From positions 19,041,501 through 19,105,500 of the forward strand of contig NC_135245.1 of NCBI RefSeq assembly GCF_947623445.1: a stretch of DNA of 64,000 bases. Reading direction: 5' to 3'. Source of the stretch: Clavelina lepadiformis. Lineage: Eukaryota > Chordata > Ascidiacea > Aplousobranchia > Clavelinidae. Made by a program: the position numbers and the translations under genes. The notes under the pieces are model-generated. The model did no database searches. It was not told where the DNA came from and saw nothing but the letters and a program-made list of their open reading frames with translations. Every line of letters starts with the position of its first letter. The first letter of the stretch is position 1. Below, piece by piece: positions 1 to 12,453 of this stretch.

Positions 1-514
1 TTGTTCAAAAGTCAGTGTTATATATTCAGTATAAGTGTGCCAGAGTCTAGCATACCAGCGCTTCAAAAATAGAGCTTACAAAATTCGGATAGATATTTTT
101 GTGTCGTCTGAGTTTAAGATTTTGTCAGCGATACCAGATAAGGGATTAATGAGGCTTCGCAAGGTTGTAATTTCATCTTAAACTTGACAAATACATTTAT
201 GCGTGGACACGGACAAGAAGAAAAAAATGTTGTTGCACAAACTGTTAATTTAAAATGATTATCCGTTCTTAAGCAAACGAGTTTTGTTCAAGGAGATATT
301 AAATGCCCATTTTATTTCTCTTTACGTTTCTTCTTTTTTATAATTCCAGGGTCTAAAAGTCATATAGCGTTGCTCGTATGACGCAAGACTCTCATATAGA
401 GCGAGTGCATTAGCAGGAGTAAGAAGTTTGGTTGGTGAAATTTTTGTGCCCGTTCACATTTCAGGCAAAACTTGCACCAACTTGACGACTTTATATCAAA
501 GGCATTTCCGAATA
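1..514. other. Upstream flank of LARP6, no gene seen
   Basis: AT-rich sequence with no convincing exon on either strand. It should hold the 5' untranslated region and promoter of the LARP6 gene, but I see no clear TATA box. If the LARP6 start I chose is wrong, an upstream exon could lie here or outside the window. Confidence 0.4.
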
Positions 515-3500
515 ATGGACAATCAGATGACCGTCACGTATTGCCCCAATGATGGCAAGGTGATTTGAGTTATGACGTCAACTGTATTTTATAACATTTT
601 ATGATCAATTTACCAGCATATGAAGCAGTTATCAAATTTTCAGATCAATATCAATGTCAAGTTTTCAATTAATACGATGGCAACGAACTTTGATTAATTG
701 ATTCTGCATTTAATTCAGTTGACGCTCTGTCATGTTATTCATCAATCGCCTTTTGATTTTAATAAATTGAACCTTTGTGCTCTTATAGGGTCATTTAGCT
801 TTTAGCATATGAAACGGTTTTTTGCTATTTTTGTTGCAGTACTTGGCCCAAACTTCACCATACCCCATAGAGAGTTCGTCTCTGCTACCCTCTGACATAA
901 CGTGGGTGCAACAGATGACTAATGGGGCTGCGGTTTACGTTCCCGTCTATACAGGTTGGTAAAATTTGCTTGTTGTAACTTTTTTATCTATATCATATTA
1001 TTGTATACGGTTATAATATGATTTACATACGCAGTGTTTGTTGTAAAAGCTAAAGCGATTATTAGCTATGGTAGCAACGAAGACATTTATTACGGTTTGA
1101 CAACAGCAAACTACAGACAATTGATATGACGTTCCAATAAAGCGACTATTAATCAAAGCTGATGGCAGCTTATCAGTTATCACTTCATTTTTCATTGTTA
1201 CATTTTCTGCAAATTCATAGATAACCCGAACCCATTAACGGAACCCGATAAACCTAACTTTACATTGAACCGGCTCGATTTGACCCATTGTTTTTGTAAT
1301 GGTAGATATTGTCACATATCATTACGATTGCAACCACATGTTATGTTGCATATTGCCTCTGATAAAGGATAAAAATAACCATGTTTGCAATGATAACTTT
1401 TTACTTGTATTTGTGGTAGCAATCGCTTCATTTGAGTGTTGGAAAACGTTGATTTTCGCAGAGATTTTTTTGATTGTGTTTTCTGATGTGATTGCAGTCA
1501 ATGAAAGTCATCAACAGATTTACCAGTACTACCCTCAACCTGGCTACGGACCATACGAATACAGGCCCGGAGCCCACATCTGCCAACCAAGGCCGTTCAT
1601 CCAATACCAAGCCACTTACCACCAACTGCCGGTAGCATGTCCAATGCTCGGACATAATGCTACGTTTATGACGGAACAAAGCGTAGAAAGATCTAAATTA
1701 GTCGGGAAAGTTCGGAATTCTTTTTCGACCACCAGCTCCAGCGACGAATGTAAACAAACGCGAAAGGTAATCACTCATGAGCAGATAAAACAACAACTGA
1801 AAAGCTTCTTAGCAATCGCCTGAGTAAGAGTGTTGTTTATGACAAATGACAAAATTACAGCTTAAGGGGAGCGGTAGATACTGATTAGGCGCTTCTTGAT
1901 CCGATCTTGTAACAATTTAATGTCCCGGAGCGAATTAAAATCATTTGCACGAGTCATCATATTTAATAAGCAACCGTTCCCTAATTGATATCATGACTAA
2001 ACATATCATCTAGTTTGATAATAATAGGAGGACCGATATGCCAAAAACTATAGGGAATGTTGTCTGAATGCCCTGGCAGTTTATACGAGCTTTGAAAGCT
2101 ATAAACTTAGTCTAAACGTTCTGTGATTGTTACGAAAGAATCAATTAAAATAGCATGGGTAAGACCCGCTTTTAGAAGCTAATAATTTCCACAATGACGT
2201 CATAAAAATTTTCAGGAAAGTCCCAAAGTCTATCAAATTCCGAAGAGAGAAACGAGGTGTGATAGCGCCGACAGCGGAATTTCTGATTCTCCTTCATCCC
2301 TGAGATCTTCGGGATCTTGGAGTAGCGACGACTCTAATCTCGATTCCGATTCGTCCGAACAGATAAAAGCGGAACAAAACCGAATTTTATCGACCAATAA
2401 TGAATCGTCCGATTGTGATATGAAAACAGATCCCTTTGTGACGTCAACAGAAGACAAGGTAAGCTGAATCCGTTAATCGCGATAAATTTAGTACAGTTTA
2501 TGAGCGACCAGGTGACTATATTCTCTCAAGTGTATGGCGTTCGGTTACTTCGGTGTGCTTGCTTGTGCGGAGGATTTTGCTGTACTTAGCTGTATGGCTG
2601 ACAGTAACTGCTGATATTTATTTCACGTGCATGGGAATTACCCGGACGAAATACATTTTGATAGGAAAACTACGACCACTGCTGGACTGTTGTAGACGAT
2701 GACAAGTACTGGGCACAACAACGTCACAGAATCCCTGACAATTTCACCCTGAACGCTATTGCCAAACAGGTTGACTACTACCTCTCAGACGACTACCTCG
2801 TGAAAGATAAATACCTATTACGTCAAATCCGGTGTAAGAAGGATGGCTACATCAGTATCAAATTGATTACGTCATTTAAGAAAGTAAAAAAGCTCACTAG
2901 AGACTGGGCAGTGGTTCGCAGCGCCATCGTGCGGAAGTCAAGCACCATTTTTGTCAGTTCGGAAGGTCTACGTGTAAGACGCAAAACAAACTTGTCAGAA
3001 TATCTGCGTAAACCAAGACTTCTCACAAGCGTACTGGTAAGTAGCTAAAATTGCTTAGAGTTTTTTGCCGGGGTAAAATATCCCTTTTACGCAGCTACAT
3101 TATAACATTTGATTTCTATCTGCAAGTAGGCTACGAATTTCCTAAATAACCTCTTATTTGTCAAATCTAGCATAGAATTGGTATCTTATGTCACGCCATA
3201 CTATTGAAAGACTACAAATTTAAAGTTTGATATTTTTAAGGTCATCCGATTACCTGACGAGTATAATTCTGTTGATCGTGTGACGTCATTGTTCAATAAC
3301 TTTGGTGAGATTGAGTACGTCAGACTGTTGCGGGCAGACAGAGAAGTTCCCGCCGATTTGCGGAACTATGCAACACAAGTGCATGATATTGGTATATGAA
3401 AGCTTGATTATTCTGCCTGTGCTGTTTAGTGTTCTGAGGAAAATAGAAATTTGTGTTTTTCGTTGTGACTTAAATAAAGATCTACAGATATGGTTGGACG

Positions 3501-4951
3501 TTTTTGAGTCATTTTAGATCAATAACAAAGTAACACCCTCAAATTGACATGAATGAATACATAGAAGTTTTACTTGCCACTTTTATAGTTACTTTAATAC
3601 TTCATTGATGTTATCCTATCCTTTGATTGCTTTATTATAATGTGTATGATGTTGTTTCAGCGATACACTTCGATGAAATTATCGTGAATTCTCAAGAATT
3701 CAACGATTCAAGTATTTTCTTTTCCGTTCAGGTGTAAGTCTTTGTGCAATCATTGACTTCGAATCAGCAGAAGACGCGTTGACCGCCGTTCGAGTTCTAA
3801 AGTTCTTTCAAAGGCAAACCGGTAGTTCGATGGACGGAGAACGTCAAGAGGAAGGTGTGACGTCACAAGACGAACCATCTTTGGCTACGATAAAATTTAA
3901 GGAAATTTTAAAAGGTAACTTCTGTGGTTTGGTGTATTGCAGTATTTAACTTTTACAAGGTTTTCAATGAGATAAATTTCGTTGGTTTGAGTAGGCTGGA
4001 GTAAAATGCTTTGATGTTAATGGATGCCACTTCAACTTTTAAACGACTATTGCGTCGCCCACTCGGTAAAAGAAAAATGTCTGCAATTTCAACTATTAAT
4101 ATCATAAACAATTGCTGTTTTTTTCACATCATTGTTTATTTTCATCGTTTGAAGGTGCATTCCTCCTCTTAAAAGGTTTTTAAGAGTCCATCTTTTGATT
4201 TTTGTTTGGATAGGATTTTCTCTCTTCCAAAACAAAATCTATTTTCCTTCTTTCTTCAATGTTATATTGAATTGCTTTGAGAGGTCTTCTGCCCAATAGG
4301 GAAAACATAATCTTTTGTTTCTTAACATTTCATCTAACTTATTTTAATTCGCTTTTTAATCGACTCATTCTTTCATTTACTCTTTTGCTTTCATGATGCA
4401 AATTCTACTTTTAGCCTTTGCAACATTTCTAACATTTGCATAAAATCTTAATCCAGAAAAGGCCTTTCGTTTTTTGTTGACTTTCACCAATCTTATGGGC
4501 ATCAACAAGGTTGTGAATTATTTTCTTTGTTTTCTCAGACCTTCCAGCTCTGCAAGACATGAGACTCGCACTACTAGGACCTCGTGTGCGTCGGACACTC
4601 TACAGACAAGATCGTTTAGGAGGAGATCAAAGTCAAAACCCATCTTCCTTCAAACCACCAAGAAGCTTTCTAGCAAGTGACTTAGAGCTGAAACACAAGG
4701 CTAACCTCGGCAGAGAAGACAGTGTCACCGATACAGCTTTTGACTTCTCAAGAAAACCGAAAATAGAACCCCGTCATCTGTCCAACTATTGTTACATAAC
4801 AAAGCACAATTCCCTTTCACACAATTTTTCTTGTCGCAGAAGTGCGGTCAAGGGGACATCATACAAAGTCATACCAAATCAGTGTTACGTAATAAGGCAA
4901 CCTAGAGGACCCGATCAAAGCATCGGTTTTACCTTGAAAAGAAATCTGTAA
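515..4951 (+). CDS. LARP6: La-related protein 6 (LARP6), RNA-binding protein
   Basis: Eight exons: 515-559, 840-954, 1498-1766, 2216-2458, 2665-3036, 3241-3391, 3732-3914 and 4539-4951. They are in phase throughout and give 596 residues. The N-terminal third is low-complexity (Tyr/Pro-rich, then acidic and Ser-rich). The La motif follows in exon 5 (around YYLSDDYLVKDKYLL and ITSFKKVKKLTRDW, the latter almost as in vertebrate LARP6). An RRM spans exons 6-7 (VIRLPDEY, FGEIEYVRLLRADREVP, then the ALTAVRVL helix). The last exon ends in a SUZ-C box (RQPRGPDQSIGF), the LARP6 signature. Family knowledge: LARP6 binds stem-loops in mRNAs such as collagen 5' UTRs and acts in mRNA localisation and translation in the cytoplasm. 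The exon 1 start (MDNQMTV) is inferred from phase and a good donor; the first two exons are the least certain. Confidence 0.93.
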
Positions 4952-5408
4952 AAGTTTTTAGATTAAGGTATTAGGTATCGTTTTGTTTTTCTTCTTTGTA
5001 GCATGACTTAAATAGATAACTTCGTAAACGATTTCATATGCATCAGTAAACGCACTTGGGTACGAAATAGCGAATCGTAGTCAAAATTTTGCATTCTGAT
5101 GTTTTGTTGCGGTGAAAACTCTGTAATTTGTTGAACATGACTAATATTTCTCTTGTAGACCGGGAAACATTAATGAAAGTTGCTGTTTCTTAATTACAAT
5201 GCCGTTTTCTCTTATTAGTTATGTTACTTTAACGCGGGTTCCATTACATCTGTTGTATTTTGCTTATCAACCTTATGTCACGACCTTTGTCAAAGCATTT
5301 CGATGCAAAGAAGTATTTCCGCGATAAAAGAATCTGACTATTATGCGGTGACAAAATCTCTTTTTAGCAACGAAAAAGAGAACTTGAAACAGATGAATTG
5401 AAAATGTA
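4952..5408. other. Convergent 3' spacer between LARP6 and the minus-strand gene
   Basis: About 460 bases between two convergent stop codons. It must hold both 3' UTRs. I see no canonical AATAAA close to the LARP6 stop; variant signals may be used. No coding content seen. Confidence 0.4.
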
Positions 5409-8400
5409 TCAGTGGTAGATAGGTTTAACGTAGTTGTACGTGTTACTGGGTCTTCCCTTGAATGGATTGCAAGGGTGAGCAAGCGTCACCAATCGCGACA
5501 AGGGCGCCCTGCAGTGGTTGCTCATCGTTAAGGAGTCGTGCATGACGTCATGTGGAAAAGGCCTAAAAAATAAATCTAATATGAACAAGAATAAAATTGT
5601 TAATCAAACCAAGATATTTTACATAGTGCTGTCAATAATTCGAACCTCTAACATAATTTGGATTTGAAAAAACTCTCCGATAAAAGCTGTAAAAACACAC
5701 AACACGAAACAATTTATTGAGCAGCAAACAGCAGAATATTAATACTTTTTACCTCATAACTTTACCAGTAGATGGCGATGATTAACTGTTTAGGTAATTT
5801 AAGTACAGTAGCATTCGATAAGTAGACTGAAACACGTTTTGACAGGTTTTGGGCATAAAAATAGGTGAAGGTAGGGCAAAATGTTTAGGGATGGTTGCAA
5901 ATAATGCTGCGGCAGGTAATCTCAACGACAAAACGACAAACATTTTTGGGTGAAATAGGCCCACATGCAGCAACTAGCAATTAAAACATTTGGATCGAAA
6001 GAACTAGGTGTGAAAAATGTGGGAATATATTAACTACGAGGTCGGTCTGACTAGTATATACCTATTGAATATAGTTTATTTTGTTTTAAAACGAACTTAA
6101 TGTTTTAGGGCATTAAACAACTGCATTTTAAACAAAGCGACCAACTTCTAAATTTTTTAAATAAATCCGCTATTGCTTTACTTTGTATCTTAACCTATAA
6201 GGCAACAATTAACACAAAGTCGACAATTTTATACCTGTAGGCTCTGTTTGTTGAGCTGCGGAATATTTCCCTCGAGTAAGGGTCGAAATTACTCTCCACC
6301 GGCTCCCTAGGAACGAAACCGCCGTATCCGGGTAACTTTCGGCTCTTGCACCTAACGCAAATATAAACATCTGCGTAAAGAAACCTTGTAAAGTAAGAAA
6401 TTTTCCACTAGCCCGTTGTCAGCTTCTTTGTATAAAAGAATTTCCAATTGATAACTTATTTACAGAAGTGAAAGTGACTGTCCAGGAAAAGTAAGGTAAG
6501 CGACATATGGTTAGTTCATATCGCTGGTAGTGTTTTCATTTTCTGTGCTTACTGCTCTGCTATAGAAATGTGACCTCCTTTTATTAAATCTTTGATTGTT
6601 TTCCTTCTTTGACGCCATAAATCATCCTCGTCCTTAGCTGTCTTCCGCTGTAAAATGCTTACACGTGACCCCTCGCTTACATTATGATTTAAAACCGATC
6701 GCAAAAAAATCTATTAAATAGTTGTTTGCTATATTTCTTATATTATAACTTAACTTTTGTATGTACTGTATTTAAAAACGTAAAAGAGAAATTATGTTAT
6801 AGCCACAAAGTGTAGACAGCTATAAAGAATAGAGCATGCACCAAAGCAAAACTACATATGCATGATGTGATAGCCTGTGCTATTTTTACTTCATTTTTTG
6901 TTGAATTTGTTTCCTGGAGGTCGCTTGAATTAGGTCGATACTGAACTCGATTCCAAGCGGTGGAAACTTTTTGCCAATCTCCAGCGCTCGTTTCGTATCT
7001 TTTAGTGCGATCTCTGACCTGTGACATGACACACACATACAGATCAATGAAGGAAAGTGACCTGATCTGACCTGACATCTGACCTGTGGCATGACACGCA
7101 TTTACAGATTTGAAGTTATAACTATGAATACTAATGAACAGTAATACTCTATGAAGTAGAGAAAAAAAAACGACGACGAAAACCCAACCGTTATATTCAA
7201 CGCATGGAATTTGTGGCGCAAAACAAAAGCATGCTAAATGAAGAATGACGAATATAATTTTATGGTTTCTACGAACCTTCCTTTTCTCACTTGTGAATGA
7301 AGCTAACTTAATTTTTAAAGGTATTTTTTTCATTACTTTTCCAAAAACCTTGCACAAACTTGTGACTAATGTCATGCTAACTTCTCCAGTCCAGGAAACT
7401 TCGTCCCGCTTTTACGGCTAGTCACAACAGCCAAACCTACAATTTCCTAAATGCCTCTATTTGTCGACAGAATTCTCATTAAAACCTCATAATTCGGAAA
7501 CAACTTCATTTTAAAATCACTTGTCGCAATCATTGCCATCACTAGAACGAATGTAAAATCAACCAAAAACCAGAACGCCGTTCACCAAGCTAATTAAGCG
7601 TTGCAATGAGCGTTCCTTGCCTCGAGGAGGGAACTAGGCGTAAATGGTGTTCGAGACAATTCCGCGCAATCGGTAAAACGAGAGACTTTCAATCACACAA
7701 CTTAAACACGTGATTACAAACAAATAATTTTCCTTAACTGCCTGCGTTCTGAATGTTATACTGGTATAAAAAATGGCACAAAAGTGTAAAGTCGAACCGC
7801 AAATTACACTTCGGGACTCCATGGAGTGGATAATGCAATTAACACAGCATGCATTTATAACTACAGCATTCTGATTGGGTAACTTTGGCTTAAATGTGCA
7901 TCTACCATGTCCGAATTTTCCTCCAAAGTTGTGTTGGGAATTTTCCACTTTGGAACTGGAAGAAAGTTGCCAATCGTCTCTCGTCTGATCGTTGAGATCC
8001 AGCGGAGTTTAGTGATCACATCCTGCAGAGTTTCTCGTTGTCTCGGACATCTTTGTTTTGCTTTAAAATATAAACCATGTAGGTAAATGGATAAATATAA
8101 CAATACCATCTAACTAATCAAGCCAACCCAGTTTATGGGAAATAAGTTAACGTCCATCAATTAATTTATTTAATTATTTAAGCGAAACATTAACCAGATA
8201 AGTTGATTTTGGTGTTGAACGTGAACATGAACGTCACATGACAACATTCCGTGATGTAACACGTTGTTTTAAAAACACCAAAAAATAGAAAGGATTTTGG
8301 CAGAATTGTTATTCCCAGAAACGTGTAACAATGAAATTGTCGTTGATATCCATGGTTGGTTAAACCAGAAAACTTAAACAACAAGTCATGGTAGAATTTT

Positions 8401-10091
8401 GAATCAATTTTACCTCCAAGTTTTGTCATATGAATTTTTAATGATTTCTATGAATTCTAGCTCTAATTAGATTTTGTTGATAAGCAAAGCACCCGACGCG
8501 CTCTTAAATAAATGAACATCGAAGTCTAAGGAACTGGAAACAGAAGGCTGAGCGATTTGACGTTGCGTGAACAGATTTTTTACAGCAAACGTTGGCCATA
8601 TAGGTCACGTTTGTACTTGAACAGTCCAACCGTGCATAATGGAATTAAAAATCTGGTAAATTATTTACGTGAGTTGACTACATGTCATTTTGCAAAATTT
8701 CAGTCAAGAACTGCAGTTTATGCAAATCATTTACTTTACAATACAGTAGCTTCCAATATAACGTCTTGTGTATTTAAAAATGTTGTAAAGACAAAGGCGA
8801 TGCTCTGCTGTAACAACATGTAATATTATAACCATAATGATTATTAACGGTAATATTTACAATATTAACTGAAAAAGAATATTTACAATATTACTGAAAT
8901 GCCATGGCGATCAAATTGATTTATGCGCCCAAAGCATATTTTTCAACGTATTATGGGAAAATTTATTTCTTGTTTTTTTTTTTACTCGCGTGCTAGCTTT
9001 TACGGCAATAACTTTTTATGTTCACCTCAGTAGCTTAGATATACTGGTATGTGCACTATTTCAAAACTATAATAAAAGATCCAAATGCTAAACAAAAACT
9101 ACACAAAGTACAAAAAAATGTAACTACAAACCCACCAAAAAACGAACCTGCGTTCGTGCTAAAATCTTTCGGGAGTTCAGTTGTTAAAATCATGTCCTGC
9201 GGTGGTGGCATTCGAACAATATCTTTGTCTGTACTGCCCAGTGTTAAAAAGAGTAAGTTAGAATACTGATATCTGAAAAGATTTGTGCAGCAATCTTTGC
9301 CAATATTTTAGTGAGCATATTGCATAAAAATGTGTATTATATTCACGCAACGTAAGGCTGGTTCGTGAACAATCAACCGTCAAAATTAGAAACATGATTA
9401 TTATGATCATTAAAGTCAGGTGATTTCAAAGATAGGCAAAACACAGTTTTTTAAGTGGTAATTGTAAATCATTAAACACGAAATACAACAAAATAACGTA
9501 AAATTATAAAATCTTGCTTTTGAGTCGATTCTTTTACGTAACTCCCAAGACCGAGACAGATGGGATAATCACTGGCGAGTCCCACCGGCCGAGCATATTT
9601 TCTAGTCCCAATGTAACCGGGATGGTTTCTTGACTCTACGTAGTTGGACTCGTTCTCACAAAGCCGTGGAACCTAAAAAGTTACAATTAAATAATGCCTT
9701 AATTTTATGTGTCTGCTACTTAATTTTATGAAGTTTTATGGCACAATTTCTGTGTAAGAAGCGAGTATATTTTCTTTTTTTTGTCACAATATAACTCGAA
9801 ATTAAAATCCATCTCTGTAGAGCATTAGATGTGAACCTGTGGTAAACACGAAAATCAAATATTAATACGCATACGCAGGAACGTAAATTTTTTTTGAAAA
9901 ACTTATGAAAGGCATGATCACGTAAAAGGGTTAAAAACCATTGCTGCAGATAAAAAATGCATAAGCAAACAAAGAAGGCTATTAATTACCTGGTGGTATA
10001 TGTATCTTTGTTTGGTATCACTTGGCTTTTTTCGATACAATGACCCATATGAAGACTTGTATAATTCTTCGCCGGTAAAAGACACGACCAT
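5409..10091 (-). CDS. PGY-motif protein, possible ciliary microtubule inner protein
   Basis: Seven minus-strand exons: 10091-9990, 9672-9538, 9196-9148, 8060-7865, 7018-6890, 6351-6235 and 5562-5409. Phases chain correctly (0,0,1,2,2,2) and total 882 bases, 293 residues plus stop. The protein starts MVVSFTGEELYKSS. It has two proline-glycine-tyrosine motifs, NHPGYIGTRKY (about residue 50) and KLPGYGGFVPRE (about residue 208), followed by SSTNRAYR, and ends TYNYVKPIYH. There is no signal peptide or membrane segment. PGY-G-(F)-(I/V)-P motifs and a nearby ST-R-AY pattern are known from FAM166/CIMIP2 and related axonemal proteins, so a role on the inside of ciliary doublet microtubules is plausible; I cannot name the ortholog. 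Exon 3 could start further upstream (to 9233), since that stretch also looks coding, but then the phase no longer fits. None of this gene stands out as a long ORF. Confidence 0.7.
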
Positions 10092-11290
10092 ATTTCATAA
10101 ATAATCTTCACTTATGAACAAGGAGTGAAAAATTAAGAAAAAATTAGCAGGATCACATCTCCAAGAAAATAAACAAACTGTTTGAATGTCTTTATGCCGC
10201 CACATTTGTTTTATGACGTCATTAACAATACAACAATTACAAAAGTGGCAATCATACTTGTTTGTGCAATGAAACGCAACAGTAGTAAATGATTGCTGTA
10301 CAATTACTACTTTAATAAGTAGATTTAGCATATACTTCGTTAGACAATTTGGACAAGATTATAAATAAGTGTTAATACTCAAAAAGCCATACACATTAAT
10401 GCATTCCGGTAAAAAGCATATTTCAGAAACAATGAATAATTGAATTTTTTACTTCTTAAACTCGTTGTTATGATGTTAAAGCGCGTAATTTCGATTCGAC
10501 AAACTAACGATAATGTGAAAACCAATTATTACCTTTAGAGGTTTGACCATACTTCTTTGCAAATGCCAATTCGGGTTATCATAAGAAATACTGCAACGTT
10601 GCCGATAAAAAAAAGAATTCCCAAAGCCGGGTCAATCACTTTTGCTGCCTAATTAACTACGAACCGCAGAATGACTTCATTCCAAATAATCCAATAATCC
10701 TGGCGGCTGTGCTTTGTGAAAATTCTTCAAACGTTATTTGCAATTATTCTTTTTTGGTTTCCATAAAATATTCAGAAGGATTACGGTCTTGCGGTATGTT
10801 CAGAACAAAACCTTTTGTCAAATATTACGAACCCAGCTTTAAAGAGCAACTTAGAAAGACAAAAAAGGGAGTTTGGCCATTTTCGCTTTAAAAGAGCGCT
10901 TGGATGGCGTCTTTAGATAACTCAGTGCCAGGATTTTATTTCGACAAGCTGCAAGCACACAAAATTGGTTTTCTTTAATGGTTTAAATGGTAATTTTACA
11001 TTAATGTGTAATGTACTTTGTAATGTAATTTATGTAATGTACTTTAAATGGTAATGTAACGGTTTTTTTCTGTAATTGTTTGTCTGTGTTTAAAAAGTGG
11101 CAAGGTGCGACTTTTACAGCACAAGTTTGCGCAGGCAACCACTTGTACAGGTTTATTAAGATAATCCTGCGCTCAAAATAATCTTGCATTCGATAACCAA
11201 AAAGTTAAATTCACAAAATACTTCAAGTTATCTGAAGCTTTTATCGTTTTCAAAGAAAGAAATCAACTTACAGTAATTAGAGCAATAAAA
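10092..11290. other. Divergent spacer between the PGY-motif gene and the first CART-like gene
   Basis: About 1.2 kb between two divergent starts. It probably holds both promoters. It contains a perfect TGACGTCA palindrome near 10213-10220. A short plus-strand open stretch at 10781-10891 has some coding look but no supporting partner exon. Short near-repeats of TAATGTA occur at 11000-11060. Confidence 0.4.
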
Positions 11291-12453
11291 ATGAACCGAT
11301 TGTTGGCAATGTTCTTATGTGCGCTGCTACTAAATGCGGAAATCGTAGCAAGTAATGACGTCAATGAAAACAATGATGATGACGTCATACAGAGAGCGAT
11401 GGATTTTTTAAAACAAACAACCAATGAAGTAAGCAGACAATCTGATTAAAACGTAATTGTTGATTTAAATTGGTTTGTAGTAAATTTCAGTATCTTTGAC
11501 AAATTGAAAACCAAGCGAATAAGAGACGCAAAAAAATTTAGTAATACGATAAAAGTAATAGTAATACGAAATTAAACTTGAGTTGAAGCAGCAGGTTATA
11601 CGGCCATATTCTTTATTTTCAAGGAGCCAGAGGACAAAAGCTTATTCGATGATTTGGACGGTAAGTTTTGACTGAAGAATACTAAAATCATCAACAATCT
11701 TTGAAGCCCAGTATTTAATAATTCTAACTATAAACAGAACAACAGTGCTAATTTTAACGTATAATTTAACTTTTAAGTTGTGAATTTTTATGCATATTAT
11801 TCCTTAAAGTTCTGATAATACTTCGCGAAACATAACCGCAGTGTTCAAACATATAATTGAATGATTTCGAATGATCTTGTGCCGGTAACATGATGAAAGT
11901 TTTCGCGAGCGAATTTTGCAGCAACTTTGTTTAATTCAGTCAAATTAGCAAACTGAAAAAAGGTAAAAACTGTTCGCGGGAGATCTTTGAATTTGAATCT
12001 TTGAATCTTTGAATTTTGAATGGATCCAGCCTGGCTATTGGTTGTTTAAAAGCATTACAACTGTCCTTGCTTGTTAAATTTAATTTATTTTCTTTCTCTA
12101 TCTATACAAGCTCGTGCTAGCAAAACTTACTGGTTTCCATACAACGACGGAGATGACGTCGATGATGACGGCAGCAATGACATCATAAAGAGAATGTATA
12201 TCGTCGTAAACAGACCAAAGGTTAGTTTTTATGAAACTTTTCAGCAAAACAATAAATGATCAATGCATGCACAGTTCACTTCAAACAAACTTCAAACTTC
12301 AAACTTCTATTTAACCAAATTTTCTCTAATCGTTAGTGTGGACTCGGCAGCCGCTGTATGCTACTTAGAGGAAGACGAAAAATCCAAAGTTGCTCATGTC
12401 CGCGTGGCAAGTCTTGCGAAATGACCAGCAGAAGCGGTTACAGATGTATTTAA
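11291..12453 (+). CDS. CART-like neuropeptide precursor A
   Basis: Four exons: 11291-11428, 11624-11660, 12111-12220 and 12337-12453 (phases 0,1,0), 133 residues. The N-terminus MNRLLAMFLCALLLNAEIVA is a typical signal peptide. An acidic, Asn/Asp-rich middle part follows, then a dibasic IIKR site, nine residues (MYIVVNRPK), and a C-terminal six-cysteine domain. Its spacing is C-x5-C-x11-C-x-C-x5-C-x9-C plus one residue. The first four gaps equal those of vertebrate CART (cocaine- and amphetamine-regulated transcript). It keeps the CSCPRGKSC core (vertebrate CDCPRGTSC) and a Gly-containing basic loop; only the last loop is longer (9 against 6). Family role: CART peptides are secreted neuropeptides released after prohormone-convertase cleavage. 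The same exon layout recurs in the next gene downstream. Two TGACGTCA palindromes lie inside exon 1. The function in this animal is inference. Confidence 0.86.

Noticed and set aside
1299-1497. N-terminal extension of LARP6 exon 3 with a hydrophobic stretch
   Set aside because: It is intron read-through; the acceptor at 1497 joins in phase to exon 2, and LARP6 has no signal peptide.
7634-7948. Minus-strand frame reading NFGGKFGHGRCTF over exon 4 of the PGY-motif gene
   Set aside because: Looks coding at first, but only the alternative register chains in phase with exons 3 and 5.
8557-8823. Plus-strand open frame of 88 residues
   Set aside because: Lies within an intron of the minus-strand PGY-motif gene, with no motif or splice context.
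9197-9233. Upstream extension of exon 3 of the PGY-motif gene (TDKDIVRMPPPQ)
   Set aside because: Coding-like, but the acceptor at 9234 gives the wrong phase with exon 2; kept only as an uncertainty.
10709-10891. Plus-strand open frame ending KGVWPFSL
   Set aside because: Mild coding look, but no upstream exon in phase and no recognisable family.
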